From an uncultured Ureaplasma sp. (GTDB lineage: Bacteria > Bacillota_I > Bacilli_A > Mycoplasmatales > Mycoplasmoidaceae): 55,657 nt of DNA. The position numbers and the translations under genes were made by a program. Every line of letters starts with the position of its first letter. The first letter of the stretch is position 1. Where the stretch lies: NCBI GenBank assembly GCA_944322645.1, contig CALUPI010000003.1, forward strand, positions 1-55,657, given 5' to 3'. The notes under the pieces are model-generated. The model was not told where the DNA came from and ran no database searches. It worked only from the letters and a program-made list of their open reading frames with translations. Below are positions 10,842 to 22,056 of this stretch, piece after piece.

Positions 10842-10913
10842 GTAAGCAGGCTGGAAGCTCCATTAATATGTCTTCTAGCAGTTCATAATTCTAACTTATG
10901 TTAGAATTTTTTT
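10842..10913 (+). ncRNA. candidate small RNA or tpx leader
   Basis: About 70 bases between an extended -10 promoter and a strong terminator. An internal hairpin pairs GCTGGAAG with CTTCTAGC, allowing one G-U pair. The stretch is markedly richer in G and C than its surroundings, which in this genome is typical of structured RNA. It has no plausible open frame. It could be a free small RNA or an attenuated leader of tpx. It lacks the SRP 4.5S core motif and does not resemble tmRNA or 6S RNA as far as I can see. Confidence 0.5.
10887..10913 (+). terminator. intrinsic terminator between small RNA and tpx
   Basis: Stem AATTCTAAC (10887-10895), loop TTAT, stem GTTAGAATT (10900-10908), followed by a T tract to 10913. 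A perfect 9-bp stem makes this one of the better terminators in the window. Confidence 0.75.
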
Positions 10914-10955
10914 ATATAATATATTTAAATATTTCATTTATAAGGAGAAATTATA

Positions 10956-11453
10956 ATGGCAAATTTTAATGCAGTAAATTTTAAATTAATTGGTAATAAA
11001 TTAGAAGCTGGTCAACATGCTCCTGATTTTGAATTAATTGATATTGATGGAAATACAAGAACTCTTAAAGATTTTGATGGGAAAATTAAAGTAATATCAT
11101 GCATTCCATCAATTGATACAGGAGTTTGTGATGCACAAACAAGAAGATTTGCACAAAAATATCAAAATAATAATGATGTAATTGTTTTAAATGTTAGTGT
11201 AGATTTACCTTTTGCTTTTAGTAGATGATGTAGTGCAAACCAAATGAATATAGTTGCTTTAAGTGATTATAGAACTCGTGAATTTGGAAAAAATTATGGT
11301 ATTTTAATGGATCCATATATGACACTTTATCGTTCTGTATTTGTATTAGACAAAAATAATAATATTGCTTTAGCATGATACAATAAAGAAGTTGGCGAAC
11401 CAGTTAATTTTGATATTGTTGAAGAAACTGTTGAAAAATTATTAAAAAAATAG
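10956..11453 (+). CDS. tpx: Thiol peroxidase
   Basis: This 165 aa atypical two-cysteine peroxiredoxin reduces hydrogen peroxide and alkyl hydroperoxides, drawing electrons from thioredoxin (trxA is at 18901). The N-terminal APDFELID and the peroxidatic site SIDTGVCDAQTRRF put the reactive Cys at position 58. The resolving Cys is at 92 in the WCSANQ segment, as in Tpx. A TGA (11226-11228) supplies the Trp before Cys92, so reading TGA as stop would remove the resolving Cys. AAGGAG sits eight bases before the ATG. The MATE gene starts one base after the TAG. Confidence 0.92.
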
Positions 11454-11454
11454 T

Positions 11455-12969
11455 ATGTATAGCTTTTGATTTAAATTTAAGTCTTATTTTCCCTCTAATT
11501 TAAATCAATGAAAAAAATATTTATTAAATTCATTGCCGATAATATTTTCAGCAATGATTTTTTCATTAAATTCATTTGTAGATAATTTCATGTCTACAAA
11601 CATTGAAGGAGGAAATCAAGCACTAGCATATGCAAATACATGAACAGAAATATTAATTGGTATTATTTCATTAACAACAATTGTTGGATCAGCTATTTTT
11701 GCTCAATATTTTGGTAAAAAAGACTATAAAAAAGTATCAGAAATAATAAATTTAAGAATGTTATTTTCCTTATTTATTGCATTATGTTTTGCAATCCCAT
11801 CATGAATTGCTAGTAAACAAATGATACAATTAATTTCTGGATTTGATGACAATATTAATCCATTAATAATTAATAATTCTCAAAGTTATTTGTTATTAAT
11901 AACTGCATCGTGAATAATTAATTCATTATGATATACATCATCAATGATATTAAGAGAAACTCATCATGGTTTCATTTCATTTTTAAGTTCTTTAATATCA
12001 TTAATAATTAATGTCGTTTTAAATTCCATATTTATTTTTTTATTAGATAAAGGAATTGTATTTTTGGCATATTCTACAATTATTTCTAATATAGTTTCAT
12101 ATTTATTTGTAATAATATTTAAATTAATTAAAGATAAAAATGTAATTTGAAATTCATTTTATTTTTATAAAGTTTCTAAGGATGTAATTTTTCATTTTTT
12201 TTCTAGATGATTATCATTTGTATTATTAGCAATTGGCTCAATTGCAGTTAGCATAAGATTTGTTATATGAAATATTGGTTATCCAACAGGTTCAATTGGA
12301 TTGCCAATTTATTCAATTGCATCAGCTAATATTTTGGGAATAACTGGCATGTTTTTTAATATATTTTGAACAACATTTGATTCAATAAATTCCAATGTTG
12401 CAATCTTTGTTGGTAAGGAATTGGGTAATAATAATATAAAGATTGCAAAAAACAATGCAAAGGAACTGCTGGGTTTCCATTTTATATTAGCAATTGTAAT
12501 GGGTTTGATAATGTTCGCATTGAGTTTTGGAGTTGAAAAAATGACATTTTTAGCAAAAGGTTATCAAATAGCTTTATCTTCTTCCAATTTAAGCCCTACT
12601 CAATTATCGCAGGCTGTTGATATATTTATGAAAAATATAAAATGAACATTATGAACATTATCATTATTTATGCCTATGTTTATTTGATTTATTACAAAGA
12701 ATAGAATTATATGTAGTGGTGGACATACTTTATGAGTGGCAGTTATAGAAGCAATTTCTGGACTAATGCAATTATTGTGATTATGATTAATCGGATGTGT
12801 TTTTAATGGTAGCAATCATGATAAATTGCCATTTGCATGAGCATATTTTATTTTTTTCTTAAGTGATATTTTTAAATTTATTATTTATGAGATTATGGAA
12901 AGAAATATAAATTGAGCTAAAAATATTACTAATAATAAAAAATTAGTAATTAAGAGAATTACTAATTAG
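11455..12969 (+). CDS. MATE family multidrug exporter
   Basis: A 504 aa integral membrane protein with about twelve hydrophobic segments in two similar halves. Near the N terminus it has MIFSLNSFVDNFM and later TTIVGSAIFAQYFGKK, the pattern of MATE/NorM proteins, which export drugs and cationic compounds in exchange for Na+ or H+. Many TGA codons encode Trp within the membrane spans. It starts one base after the tpx stop, so the two are probably co-transcribed. The last 8 bases overlap the convergent potassium channel gene. Polysaccharide exporters share the fold, but length and order favour MATE. Confidence 0.83.
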
Positions 12970-14551
12970 CATGCAAATACTTATAATTTCCATTATGAAA
13001 ATTTTCAATAGTTAGCAGAGTTTTTTCTAAATACATTGAAGTATAACAAACATTATATTTAATGTATTTTTTATTTTTAATTTTTATTAGATTAGGATTA
13101 TTAATTGTAAATTCACAAATAGCAAATTTATATTCGTAATCATATATAACGATTTTATTAATATTACTAATTAAAAATAATGGATTAAAACTAATGATGA
13201 AATATTTGTGACAATTATTAAATTGTTGAATTTGTTTTTTATTCATACTTACTAATAAAGTTTGAGAATTTTTATTATTAATTTGATCAATAATTTTATA
13301 ATTATAATATTTATTAACATTAGATAGTTTATTAACGTTTTTATTTAACAAGTTTATAAAATTATTATGTTTTTTATTTTCATAAATTTTAAGCTTATTT
13401 TTTTCTGACTCAAAATTATTATATATTTTTTCATCTATAACCTTAAATTTAACAAGTTCGCTTATAAGTTCGTTTTTTAATTTTTGAACATCTAAATTTT
13501 TGTTATCTTTTTTTGCAGAAATAAATTTTGTATATATAGTAACAAAAAAAACTGAATAAAAAGAATAATAACTAACCCCAATTAAAATCAAGAACACTGC
13601 AACTATTCTACTAGATGGTGCTTGAGGAATTATTTGACCATAACCAACCGTAGTAATTGTTATTAAACAATATCAAATTGATTCTCAATAGTTTTTTGGA
13701 CTATATGAATAGTTTGGAGCATTTTGAATAGATTGTCCTGGGTTTTGAGATAATCAGTCTGAATAATAAGAAGTTTCTGTTTTTAGTATTATGAATGAAA
13801 ATATAAATATAATTAATATTAAAAATAATGTTGCAAAAAATGGAGTTTTTCAATTTTTTTTCAATTCTCCAACCACACTAAATTTATTAGAAATGTATTT
13901 TTTATCTTTAAAAGCAAAAATAAAATTAGGAATTATACTAACTATGTTAAAAATAAATAAGGAAACAAATACTAATTGTCCTGGATTTCATGATTCATAT
14001 TGAGTAATTGCAATATTATCATTTGATATAAAATTAGAACCTAACACATTAAAATTTATATATCAATTTGTAGAAACAAATTTTCCAAAAACATGAAATA
14101 ATACAATTAATGTTATGCAACTTGTAAATTTATAAAAGTTAGTAAATCTAAAACAATATTTTAAAAATGAACTTCATCGATTGTATACAAATGAAATTTT
14201 ATAGTCAGCTACTATTAAACCAATAAAAAAATTGAATATCAACAAAAAACAACATATATATTCTATGTACATAAATTTTGCCATCATATTATTAAATTCT
14301 ATATATTCATTAATATTGTTTTGTGTAGGTATAAAGGCATAGTTAACAATAATGGGAAAAATAATAATTAGTGGAATTATTGAAAATAACAAATTATAAA
14401 AAAATGACATAAAGAAATAAAAATTAAAACAATTTTTATTAGAATTTATGTCGGTCAATCTATAAATATAGCATCTAATTCGATTAAATAGAGTTCCATA
14501 AAAAACTTCAGATTTAATTTTAGTTTTAAAAGCAGTAGTTAATTGTGTCAT
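12962..14551 (-). CDS. Potassium channel, six-TM type
   Basis: A 529 aa membrane protein with the K+ selectivity filter TTVGYGQ near residue 300, preceded by a pore helix (WYCLITI) and followed by the inner helix IVAVFLILIG. Four hydrophobic segments (about 45-70, 88-110, 135-155, 180-205) plus one around 240-262 precede the pore, giving an S1-S6 layout as in voltage-gated-type channels. A clear S4 with regularly spaced Arg is not seen, so gating is unknown. The C-terminal ~190 residues are soluble, with a Lys-rich coiled-coil stretch. The whole frame was checked codon by codon and holds only TGA-Trp codons. It converges on the MATE gene. Confidence 0.85.
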
Positions 14552-14591
14552 ATATTAATTATATTGAAAAAAAGTAATTAAGTTAATTTAT

Positions 14592-15449
14592 CTATAATTT
14601 ATAAATTTTATTAATATTTTTTGAAAATTTTTGATTATGCTTTGAAATTTGTTTATGTTGTTTTCAAAATTTTCTAATTCCTATTAATAATGCTAGAACA
14701 AATATGAAAATAACCACAATTGCACCAAAAGTTACAGCTCATGTTTTTATTCCTTTTGCCATTGTATACATTTCAGTGGAAATTGTACTTACCTTACCTC
14801 CAACTAATTTTGTAATTATAAAATCATCAAAACTAATACTAAATACAATTGCAGATGCAGAAATTATTGCAGGCATTAAAAAAGGAACAATTACCTTAAA
14901 AAAAGTATAAATTTTAGAATAACCCAAATCCATAGATGCAAGGATTAAATTTTTTTTCATTTTCATCATTCTAGGATAAATTATTAATATTGCATATGGT
15001 GTACAAAATGAAATATGCGCCAATATTATAGTTGCAAATCCAAGATTCACTCCCATTGGAATAATAGTTATCGAAAATAATAATGCTAAACTAATTCCTG
15101 TAATAATATCTGGGACAACCATATTTAATTTTGAACTTCCTAATGTTACATTTTTATAAAATGATTTTGCATTTCAGATCCCAAAACATGCAATTGTAGC
15201 AATAATTGTAGAAATAGGAACAGTAAATACAATAATTATTACTGTATTTAATAAAGCATTAATAAATTCATCATTTTGAAATAAATTAATTCAATTTTCA
15301 CCATTATTAAATGAAAAATTTAAATTTATGTTGCCTTTACTTGATGGATCAGTAAAACTTAAAAATATAACAATTATTAAAGGTATATATATAATTAATA
15401 AAATTATAAAAATGTAACTTCTTCTTGTTCAATTTCAAAATTTGCTCAT
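14592..15449 (-). CDS. potC: Spermidine/putrescine ABC transporter permease PotC
   Basis: A 285 aa inner-membrane permease with about six spans. The cytoplasmic EAA-type loop that docks on PotA is seen as SMDLGYSKIYTFFKVIVP around residues 185-200, followed by a SISFDDFIITKLVGG block typical of PotC. The start ATG overlaps the stop of potB (TAATG). In several Mollicutes potC is followed by, or fused to, a substrate-binding PotD domain. Here the frame ends after a basic tail, and the next gene on the strand is the potassium channel. Confidence 0.9.
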
Positions 15450-16366
15450 TACTTTTTACCTCTATTACTTATTTTTTGTTTTATTAAAGAATATATTTTT
15501 GGAGTTAACACTATTGATCCGTATATTATTAATGTAAAAGTGCTAACTACAAGTACAAGTACAGAAGTTCTAGATAATGCAATTGGAGAACTCAACCCAT
15601 TTTCACCTTGATTTATAATTACATCTCCAATTAATCCACTATCATTATTATTATTTAAAAAACTAGGAACTGCAACTGATGTAAAACATGGAAGTAAAAC
15701 TAAAACTACACCAGAAATCAATGCGCTTTTACATCATGGTAATACTACAAGAAAAAATGTATGAAAATTGTTTCTTCCCAAATCTTTAGATGCATTGATT
15801 AAATTTTTAGGAATAGTATCTAAACTATTATATAAAGGTATTATCATAAAAGGAGTATACAAATAAGTTAATCCTAAAATTGTATATATATCACCATATG
15901 TACTATTCATACTGCCATTAATAACATCAAAAATAGTTTTTATACCTATTAATTTTACTAACATATTGACTCAAACTGGAGCAGTTATTACTACCATAAT
16001 TATAGTTTTTCAAGTTTTACTCTTTGAAAGAGACAATATATATGCAAATGGAAATGATATTAATAAAATAAATATAGTAGAAATTATTGATACATAAATG
16101 GATTTACCAATTTTGGTTCAAATAGTGCCAGTCATAATTCCAAAATTATCTTCAATATTACCAGTGGATGGCATAAATGCATTTACAATAATCACTATAA
16201 GTGGTACTATAACTAATAATATTGTTAGCGCAAAATATGGAAATGTTAAAAATAAAGCGTGAGAAAAAGAAAATTTATTAGTAAATTTTTTAGTATTCTG
16301 AATTTTATAAAATTCTTTTTTTGTTTTTTCATATTTAAAATTATTAGAAATATTATTCATTGTCAT
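15449..16366 (-). CDS. potB: Spermidine/putrescine ABC transporter permease PotB
   Basis: A 305 aa permease of the polyamine importer, with a cytosolic basic N terminus (residues 1-35) and about six membrane spans. The EAA loop is visible as SKDLGRNNFHTFFLVVLP near residue 210. Upstream of it, YTILGLTYLYTPFMIIPLY matches the PotB/PotC family. The start overlaps the end of potA by 14 bases (a second ATG lies two codons inside). TGA-Trp codons occur at several places, including the EAA-loop junction. Confidence 0.9.
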
Positions 16367-17939
16367 TTTCCTTTATTAAATGAATATCTGATAAATCAAA
16401 TTTTAATCCAACAATTGAACCTATTTCAACATTATCTGTACTCTCAACATTTATAATATTTTCTTTGTATTTACATTTGATATCGTATAACAAACCTTTA
16501 TAAATTACATCAAGTATTTCTACATCATTAAGAACACCCTTTTTATTTTTAACAATATCAATATCCTCTGGTCTAATAACAATTTTTACTTTATCATCTT
16601 TATGAATATTTTCATTAATATTAACATTACAAACAACATCATAAAATTCGACTGTATCATTAGAAATCATAGTTCCATTTAAAATATTAGCTCTACCTAT
16701 GAATTTTGCAACTCATAAATTTTCTGGTGAATCATAAATTTCATTTGGGGAACCAATTTGTTCAATTTTTCCTTCTGACATAACAACAATCTTATCTGAA
16801 AGCATTAATGCTTCTTCTTGATCATGAGTAACTAAAATAAATGTAAGACCTAACTCTCTATGCAATCTTTTTATCTCATCTTGTAATTGTTTACGAACTT
16901 TTGCATCTAATGCACCTAATGGTTCATCTAATAATAAAATTTCAGGTTCAATAACAATAGATCTAGCTAATGCCACCCTTTGTTGCATTCCTCCAGATAA
17001 ATCAGATGGATATTTATCTTCTTTTCCTTCTAAACCTACTAACTTAATAACATATTTTGTTTTTTGTTCAATTTCTTCTTTAGTTAATTTTCTTGTTATA
17101 TTTCTTTTTTCAAATGATTCTTTTTGTGATTGTGGATAATTTTGTCAATATGAAAAATCATAATCTAAATCATTATATTTTTCTTGTAATTTATCATATT
17201 TATTATCAATATTTTTTTTGTAATAATAGTATTTTTTTAATTCAAAAATTTCTTTTTCAATATTATTCATATTTTTTGGGGATACTTTTAAATTAAATGG
17301 AATTCTGAAAAAGTTAAAAATCAAATTTAAATTGATTAAAAAATTTTGTTTTAAAGTTGATTTTGATACTTTTTGATCATATTTTTCTAATTCATCATAT
17401 AAAAAATCTAATGCAGCTAAAAATTCTGGACGACGCATATCCTTAATCTTAAATAATTTGGGATTTTTATTATATTTTTTATCTAGTTTATTAATATCTT
17501 TTTTAATGCTTATACGTTTCTTTTTGATATCATTAATTTTTTTATCAGCAAATTTTAGCGCATCATTGTACACTTTATTAGCCTTAATAAACATATTTTT
17601 AGGAATATTATTAGAGTTTGTACGGATTAATTTAAGACCATATTGAATATTTTGAGTTACAGTCATATTTGGAAATAATGCATAATCTTGAAATACAGTT
17701 GAAGTAGGACGTTTTACAATAGGCATATCCTTAATATCTAAACCATTATAAAGAAGTTTGCCTTTTGTAGGATCTTCAAAACCACCAATGATTTTTAACA
17801 TCGTTGTTTTTCCACATCCAGACGGACCTAATAAAGTTACAAATTCTCCCTTATTAATTGTAAGATTAAAGTTTTTAATTGCGACAAAACCATCATCATA
17901 TGTTTTATTAACATTTACAAGTTGTAAAATAGGCTTCAT
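16353..17939 (-). CDS. potA: Polyamine ABC transporter ATP-binding protein with large insertion
   Basis: PotA is the ATPase of the spermidine/putrescine importer. The 528 aa product has Walker [10 protein letters not shown] (about residue 38), the Q-loop VFQDYALFP, the signature [14 protein letters not shown] (about 314), Walker [15 protein letters not shown] and the switch His in THDQEEAL. The C-terminal ~110 residues form the regulatory TOBE-type domain. PotA is normally ~350-380 aa with LSGG near residue 143. Here about 170 extra residues, Lys-rich and probably coiled-coil, lie between Q-loop and signature. Enlarged PotA is known from other mycoplasmas. AAAGGAA precedes the ATG. It is the first gene of potABC. 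Confidence 0.92.
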
Positions 17940-18022
17940 TTTAAGTTCCTTTATAAATGTAATTGAAATTAAAATATTAAAATTTTTTTAATTATATTAT
18001 AAAAAAAATAAAATTTATAAAT

Positions 18023-18850
18023 TTATTTATAAAATTTACTTTCTAATCAATTTCCAATTGAATTTTTTTGTTTAAATTTTTTATTAAAATTATATCTACT
18101 CGGATCTAAGTGCTTATTTCTAGTTATATATGAATGAGGAATTAATTTTAACATGGGAATATCATTCGGAGAATCACCAAAAGCTATAAATTGATCAAGA
18201 GGAACATTCATAAGTGATGAAATTTTGTTTACAGCGTAACCCTTATCAATGTTTTTTGGAGTGATTTCAATTAAGTAATTAGATGTTAATGAATAACTAA
18301 TTTCGTCAATACCTGAATATGTAAGTATTTTTTTCATATTAGCAAAATTAATTGCACTAAGTTTCTTTACAATGTTAATTTTATAAATATTCTCAATTTT
18401 TAAATCATTTTTTTTAATAGTTCTATAGTCAGTGTTTTTATTAAATAATTTTGTAGTATTTACAAGAAAATTAAAACCATGGACATTTATTAAAATTTTA
18501 TTTTTATCCTTATAATATTCAGTAAACCCTAATGAAAATTTTCTTGCAGTATTAAATAAATATGATATTTTTGATGAGTCAATATTTGTTTCCTCAATTA
18601 TTTTTTTATTTATATTATCATAAATAATTACACCATTAAATGCAGCGATATATTTTATGGAATACCCTGTTTTATTTTTGAATTTATTTGCAATATTTTT
18701 TGCAGATTCTAATGAACGTCCTGTAACAAAACATACCGTACCACCATCTTTTATAAATTGAGATAAATTAATTAAATTTGTTTTTGATATTCATTTTTTT
18801 TTGGTTAATAACGTACCATCTAAATCAGTAACAATTACTTTTAATTTCAT
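18023..18850 (-). CDS. Cof-type HAD-IIB hydrolase
   Basis: A 275 aa haloacid dehalogenase phosphatase, Cof subfamily, probably acting on sugar phosphates or similar metabolites. Motif I is TDLDGTLL at residues 8-15 with the nucleophile Asp, motif II is FVTGRS near residue 43, and the C-terminal motif IV is AFGDSPNDIPML near residue 229, preceded by KGYAV carrying the motif III Lys. The middle ~100 residues form the substrate cap. A TGA seven codons from the end is Trp; the stop is TAA at 18023-18025. GGGAG lies five bases before the ATG. Confidence 0.87.
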
Positions 18851-18870
18851 AAAACTCCCAATGTAATAAA

Positions 18871-18894
18871 AAAAGATATAAAAATATATCTTTT
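18871..18894 (-). terminator. terminator after trxA
   Basis: AAAAGATATA (18871-18880) and TATATCTTTT (18885-18894) form a perfect 10-bp stem with an AAAA loop. On the minus strand it is followed by a T tract, placing it just downstream of the trxA stop. It would separate trxA from the HAD gene. Confidence 0.65.
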
Positions 18895-18900
18895 ATTATA

Positions 18901-19206
18901 TTATAATGATTTAATTTTTTCAATTAATGCATCTTCATCTAAATATCCAACTGATTTTGCAACAATTTCTTTATTTTTAATAAATATTAATGTTGGCACG
19001 GATTGAATTCTATATTCTGATGCTAAATCATTAAATTGATCAATATCAACTTTTATAAATTTTACATTAGGTAACACTTTTTCTACATTTTCAATAACTG
19101 GTGTTAACATTTTGCATGGTCCACATCATGTAGCAAAAAAATCTACGACAACCATATCATTTTTATTTATAATTTGTGAAAATTCATCTTTATTTTTTAA
19201 AATCAT
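18901..19206 (-). CDS. trxA: Thioredoxin
   Basis: A 101 aa thioredoxin with the redox site WCGPCK around residues 27-32 and the cis-Pro loop SVPTLIF near residue 73. It keeps cytosolic disulfides reduced and is the expected electron donor of the Tpx at 10956. The Trp of the active site is encoded by TGA. AAGGAG precedes the ATG by seven bases. It follows topA on the same strand after a 48-base gap. Confidence 0.94.
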
Positions 19207-19254
19207 AATTTTCTCCTTTTTGTATTTTTTGTAACTTTGATTATATATGATTTT

Positions 19255-21249
19255 TTAGTAACTTCTAACATATTTACATTTTGGAAAATTGGAACAAGCA
19301 ATAAATTTTTGTTTTTTCTTGTTTATTTTAACAACAAGATTATTATTACAATTTGGACATTTTTCCTTTATTGGTGACTCTTCTTCAATTGATTCAGTGT
19401 ATTTGCAACTAGGAAAACCAGAACATGCTATAAATTTTGATCCAAATTTACTAGTTCTAATTAATAATTCATTTTTATTACATTTTGGACAAATTTTGTT
19501 TGTGTGCTCAACTTCTAATTTAGGTAAATTTTTATAAGATTCTCTTACTCTTTCTAAAAATGATGGTGTAAAATCTTTTAAATAAGTTTGTCAATCCAAA
19601 TTTCCATTTGCAATTTTATCTAATTCATCCTCCATATTTGCAGTAAATTTAGGTGTAATTATATTATCAAAATCTTTTTTAAGTAATTTAATTACATCAA
19701 CACCTAAGTCGGTTGGAATTAATTTATTTTGTTCTTTATATGTATAACCTCTTTCATCACCAATTGAAGCCATTTTAGAATAAGTGGAAGGACGACCTAC
19801 TCCACTATCTTTTAAGGTAGCAATTAATGTAGCTTCTGTGTAAAACGGTGGAGGAGATTTTTCTTTTTCTTCTAATACTGGTTCTCCTAAATACACTTCA
19901 TTTTCTTTAAGATTAGGGAATTGTTTCTTATAATCTTCTAATGCCTTTGAATAATAGTCTAAAACATAATATCCCTTAAAGTATATTTCTTTATATGAAC
20001 AATAAAAATCGTAACCATTATTATCAAAATTTAGTTCATGTTTTAAAAATGTAGGCGTAACCATAAGTGCAGAAATTGTACGATATCAAATTAATGAATA
20101 TAGTTTAAAAATTGAATCATCAACATGCTCTTTAATTTGTGAAGGTAATAAATTTATATTTGTAGGTCTAATAGCTTCATGTGCATCTTGAATATTATTC
20201 TTTTTATTGATATTTTTATTATAATTTTCATTTATATATTCAGAACCATAGTTTGTTTTGATATATTCAAATGTTTCACTACAAAAATCATCACTTAATC
20301 TTTCTGAGTCAGTTCTTGGATATGAAATCAAACCTATGTGTTGATTATTAACATCTATACCTTCAAACATTTTTTGAGCAACAAAAGTAGTTTTAGCTGC
20401 ATTTCAACCATATGTACTCGATGCCAATTGTAGTAATTTATCAGTAGTAATTGGTTTTAATTGATCTCCTTTAGTTAATTTAGGTTGATTAATTTTAACA
20501 AGTACAAAGTTATTTGAAAGTATTTTTAAAATGTTTAGTGCATCTTCTTTTTTTGCAAATTTAAAACAATGTGAAGAAGCAGAACCATCATTATATTTTT
20601 CAAGGTTACAATTTTTACCTTCAAATGAAACTTTAATTCCATTTTCAAGATTACCATAAATTTCATATCAATTTGATGGAACAAAATTTAGTCTTTCTAA
20701 CAATCTTTCGACAACAAATAATAGTGCAACTGATTGAACTCTACCCGCACTTATTGCATTTAATGATTTTTTAGTAAAATTAGATAACTTATAACCAATT
20801 ATTCTATCTAAAATTCGTCTAGCAAATTGTGAATGAACTAAATTCATATCAATTGGTCTAGGGTGTTTTAGTGATTCTAAAATTGCCTTTTTTGTAATTT
20901 CGTTAAATGTTATTCTTTCACATTTTGATTGATTTTTTTTATCTAGTATGTCATATACATGTCATGCAATTGATTCACCTTCACGATCAGGGTCAGTAGC
21001 AATATAAATTTCACTAGCATTGTCAGCTGTATGTTTGATTTCATCGATAATATTTTGTTTTGATCCTTTTCCATTTTTATCATCAATAATTTGTCAAATT
21101 GGTTCAAATGTTTCAGGATTATATCCTTTTTTCTTATTTAATTCTCTAAAGTGACCACAAGTTGCAATAATGTTATATCCATTTCCTAAGAATGATTGAA
21201 TAGTTTTAATCTTATTTGGAGATTCTACAATTATCAATTTATCACCCAT
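19255..21249 (-). CDS. topA: DNA topoisomerase I
   Basis: This 664 aa type IA topoisomerase relaxes negative supercoils. The N-terminal Toprim domain shows LIIVESPNKIKTI and TDPDREGESIAWH. The catalytic Tyr lies in IGLISYPRTDSERL near residue 305. The C terminus carries two complete four-cysteine zinc ribbons (CPKC...C...C and CPNC...C...C, residues about 590-660), so the tail is intact. Nearby family blocks are SAGRVQSVAL and GVGRPSTY. GAGG sits about eight bases before the ATG. The DprA-like gene is immediately upstream, with only 29 bases between them, so they are likely co-transcribed. Confidence 0.94.
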
Positions 21250-21278
21250 ATTACTACCTCAATTTTTCAAATATTACA

Positions 21279-21986
21279 TTAAATAAAGTCAATATCTTCA
21301 ATTTTTTTAATAAATGATACTTGATTTTTACTAAAAATTTCAATTAATTTATTATCATTTTTATTTTTTTCTAATGAATAAAAATTTTTAGGAATATTTT
21401 CATAATTAGAGTTCAGGAATGATAATCTTTCTTTAGAAGCATTTTTAATAAAAATTTTATCTGCAAAAGCATACAACAATCTTTCAATACTTTGATCGAT
21501 AGATTTATTAAAATTTAAATTATTATATTCACTTAACAATACAATGTTATTATAATTATTTTTTTCAAATTTAAAATTTTTTATTGATTTTTCACAAACA
21601 ATTATTGTTTTAATTTTTAATTTTTCAATTTTATTCATAAAATATTCAGTTAAATCTTGATTAGAAATACATATTGCTACATCATTTTTAATAATTTTAA
21701 GTAGTTGATTTATTTCAGATTGATTTAAAGTACCAATTATTGTTAATACCTTATAATTTAAGTAGTCTAAATTTCCATTATAAAATAATGCAAACGGCGG
21801 CATATATATAGTTTTTAGTTTATCAGGATAATTTTCACTTATTATAGGCATATATTGATAATCAAATTTATCATTAATATTATTTACTTCATTTCAATCC
21901 ACACTTTCTTTATTACTTATTGCTTCATATATCATATCTCAATTACCATGATATTTTTTTATTAAATATAAAATTAATTTTTTCAT
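21279..21986 (-). CDS. DprA/Smf-like protein, divergent
   Basis: A 235 aa relative of DprA, the single-stranded DNA-binding loader of RecA. The YPDKLKTIYMPPFALFYNG stretch near residue 55 matches the family's entry into the Rossmann fold, and topA is a common chromosomal neighbour. Later pieces LLSEYN and RLLYAFADKIFI also correspond. However, the hallmark GSR motif after the first strand is replaced by IIGTLNQSE, and the SGxAxGID block is not seen. DNA binding is therefore doubtful. DprA is usually 280-370 aa. GAGGTG precedes the ATG. Confidence 0.7.
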
Positions 21987-21997
21987 TTTTTTCACCT

Positions 21998-22046
21998 CAA
22001 TATATAGTAATGTTTAAAATAAAAAAATTACTTAATTTTATATAAT
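21998..22046. promoter_or_regulatory. divergent promoter region of dprA-like and plsY genes
   Basis: The 70-base gap contains TATAAT at 22041-22046 pointing to plsY, and TA-rich -10-like sequence on the minus strand towards the dprA-like gene. A spaced inverted repeat AGTAAT...ATTACT lies between them and could be an operator, though such repeats arise easily in AT-rich DNA. Confidence 0.4.
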
Positions 22047-22056
22047 ATTAATTAAT

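Noticed and set aside
10842-10913. SRP 4.5S RNA
   Set aside because: The conserved GGAAG...AGCAG loop core is not present in the right form.
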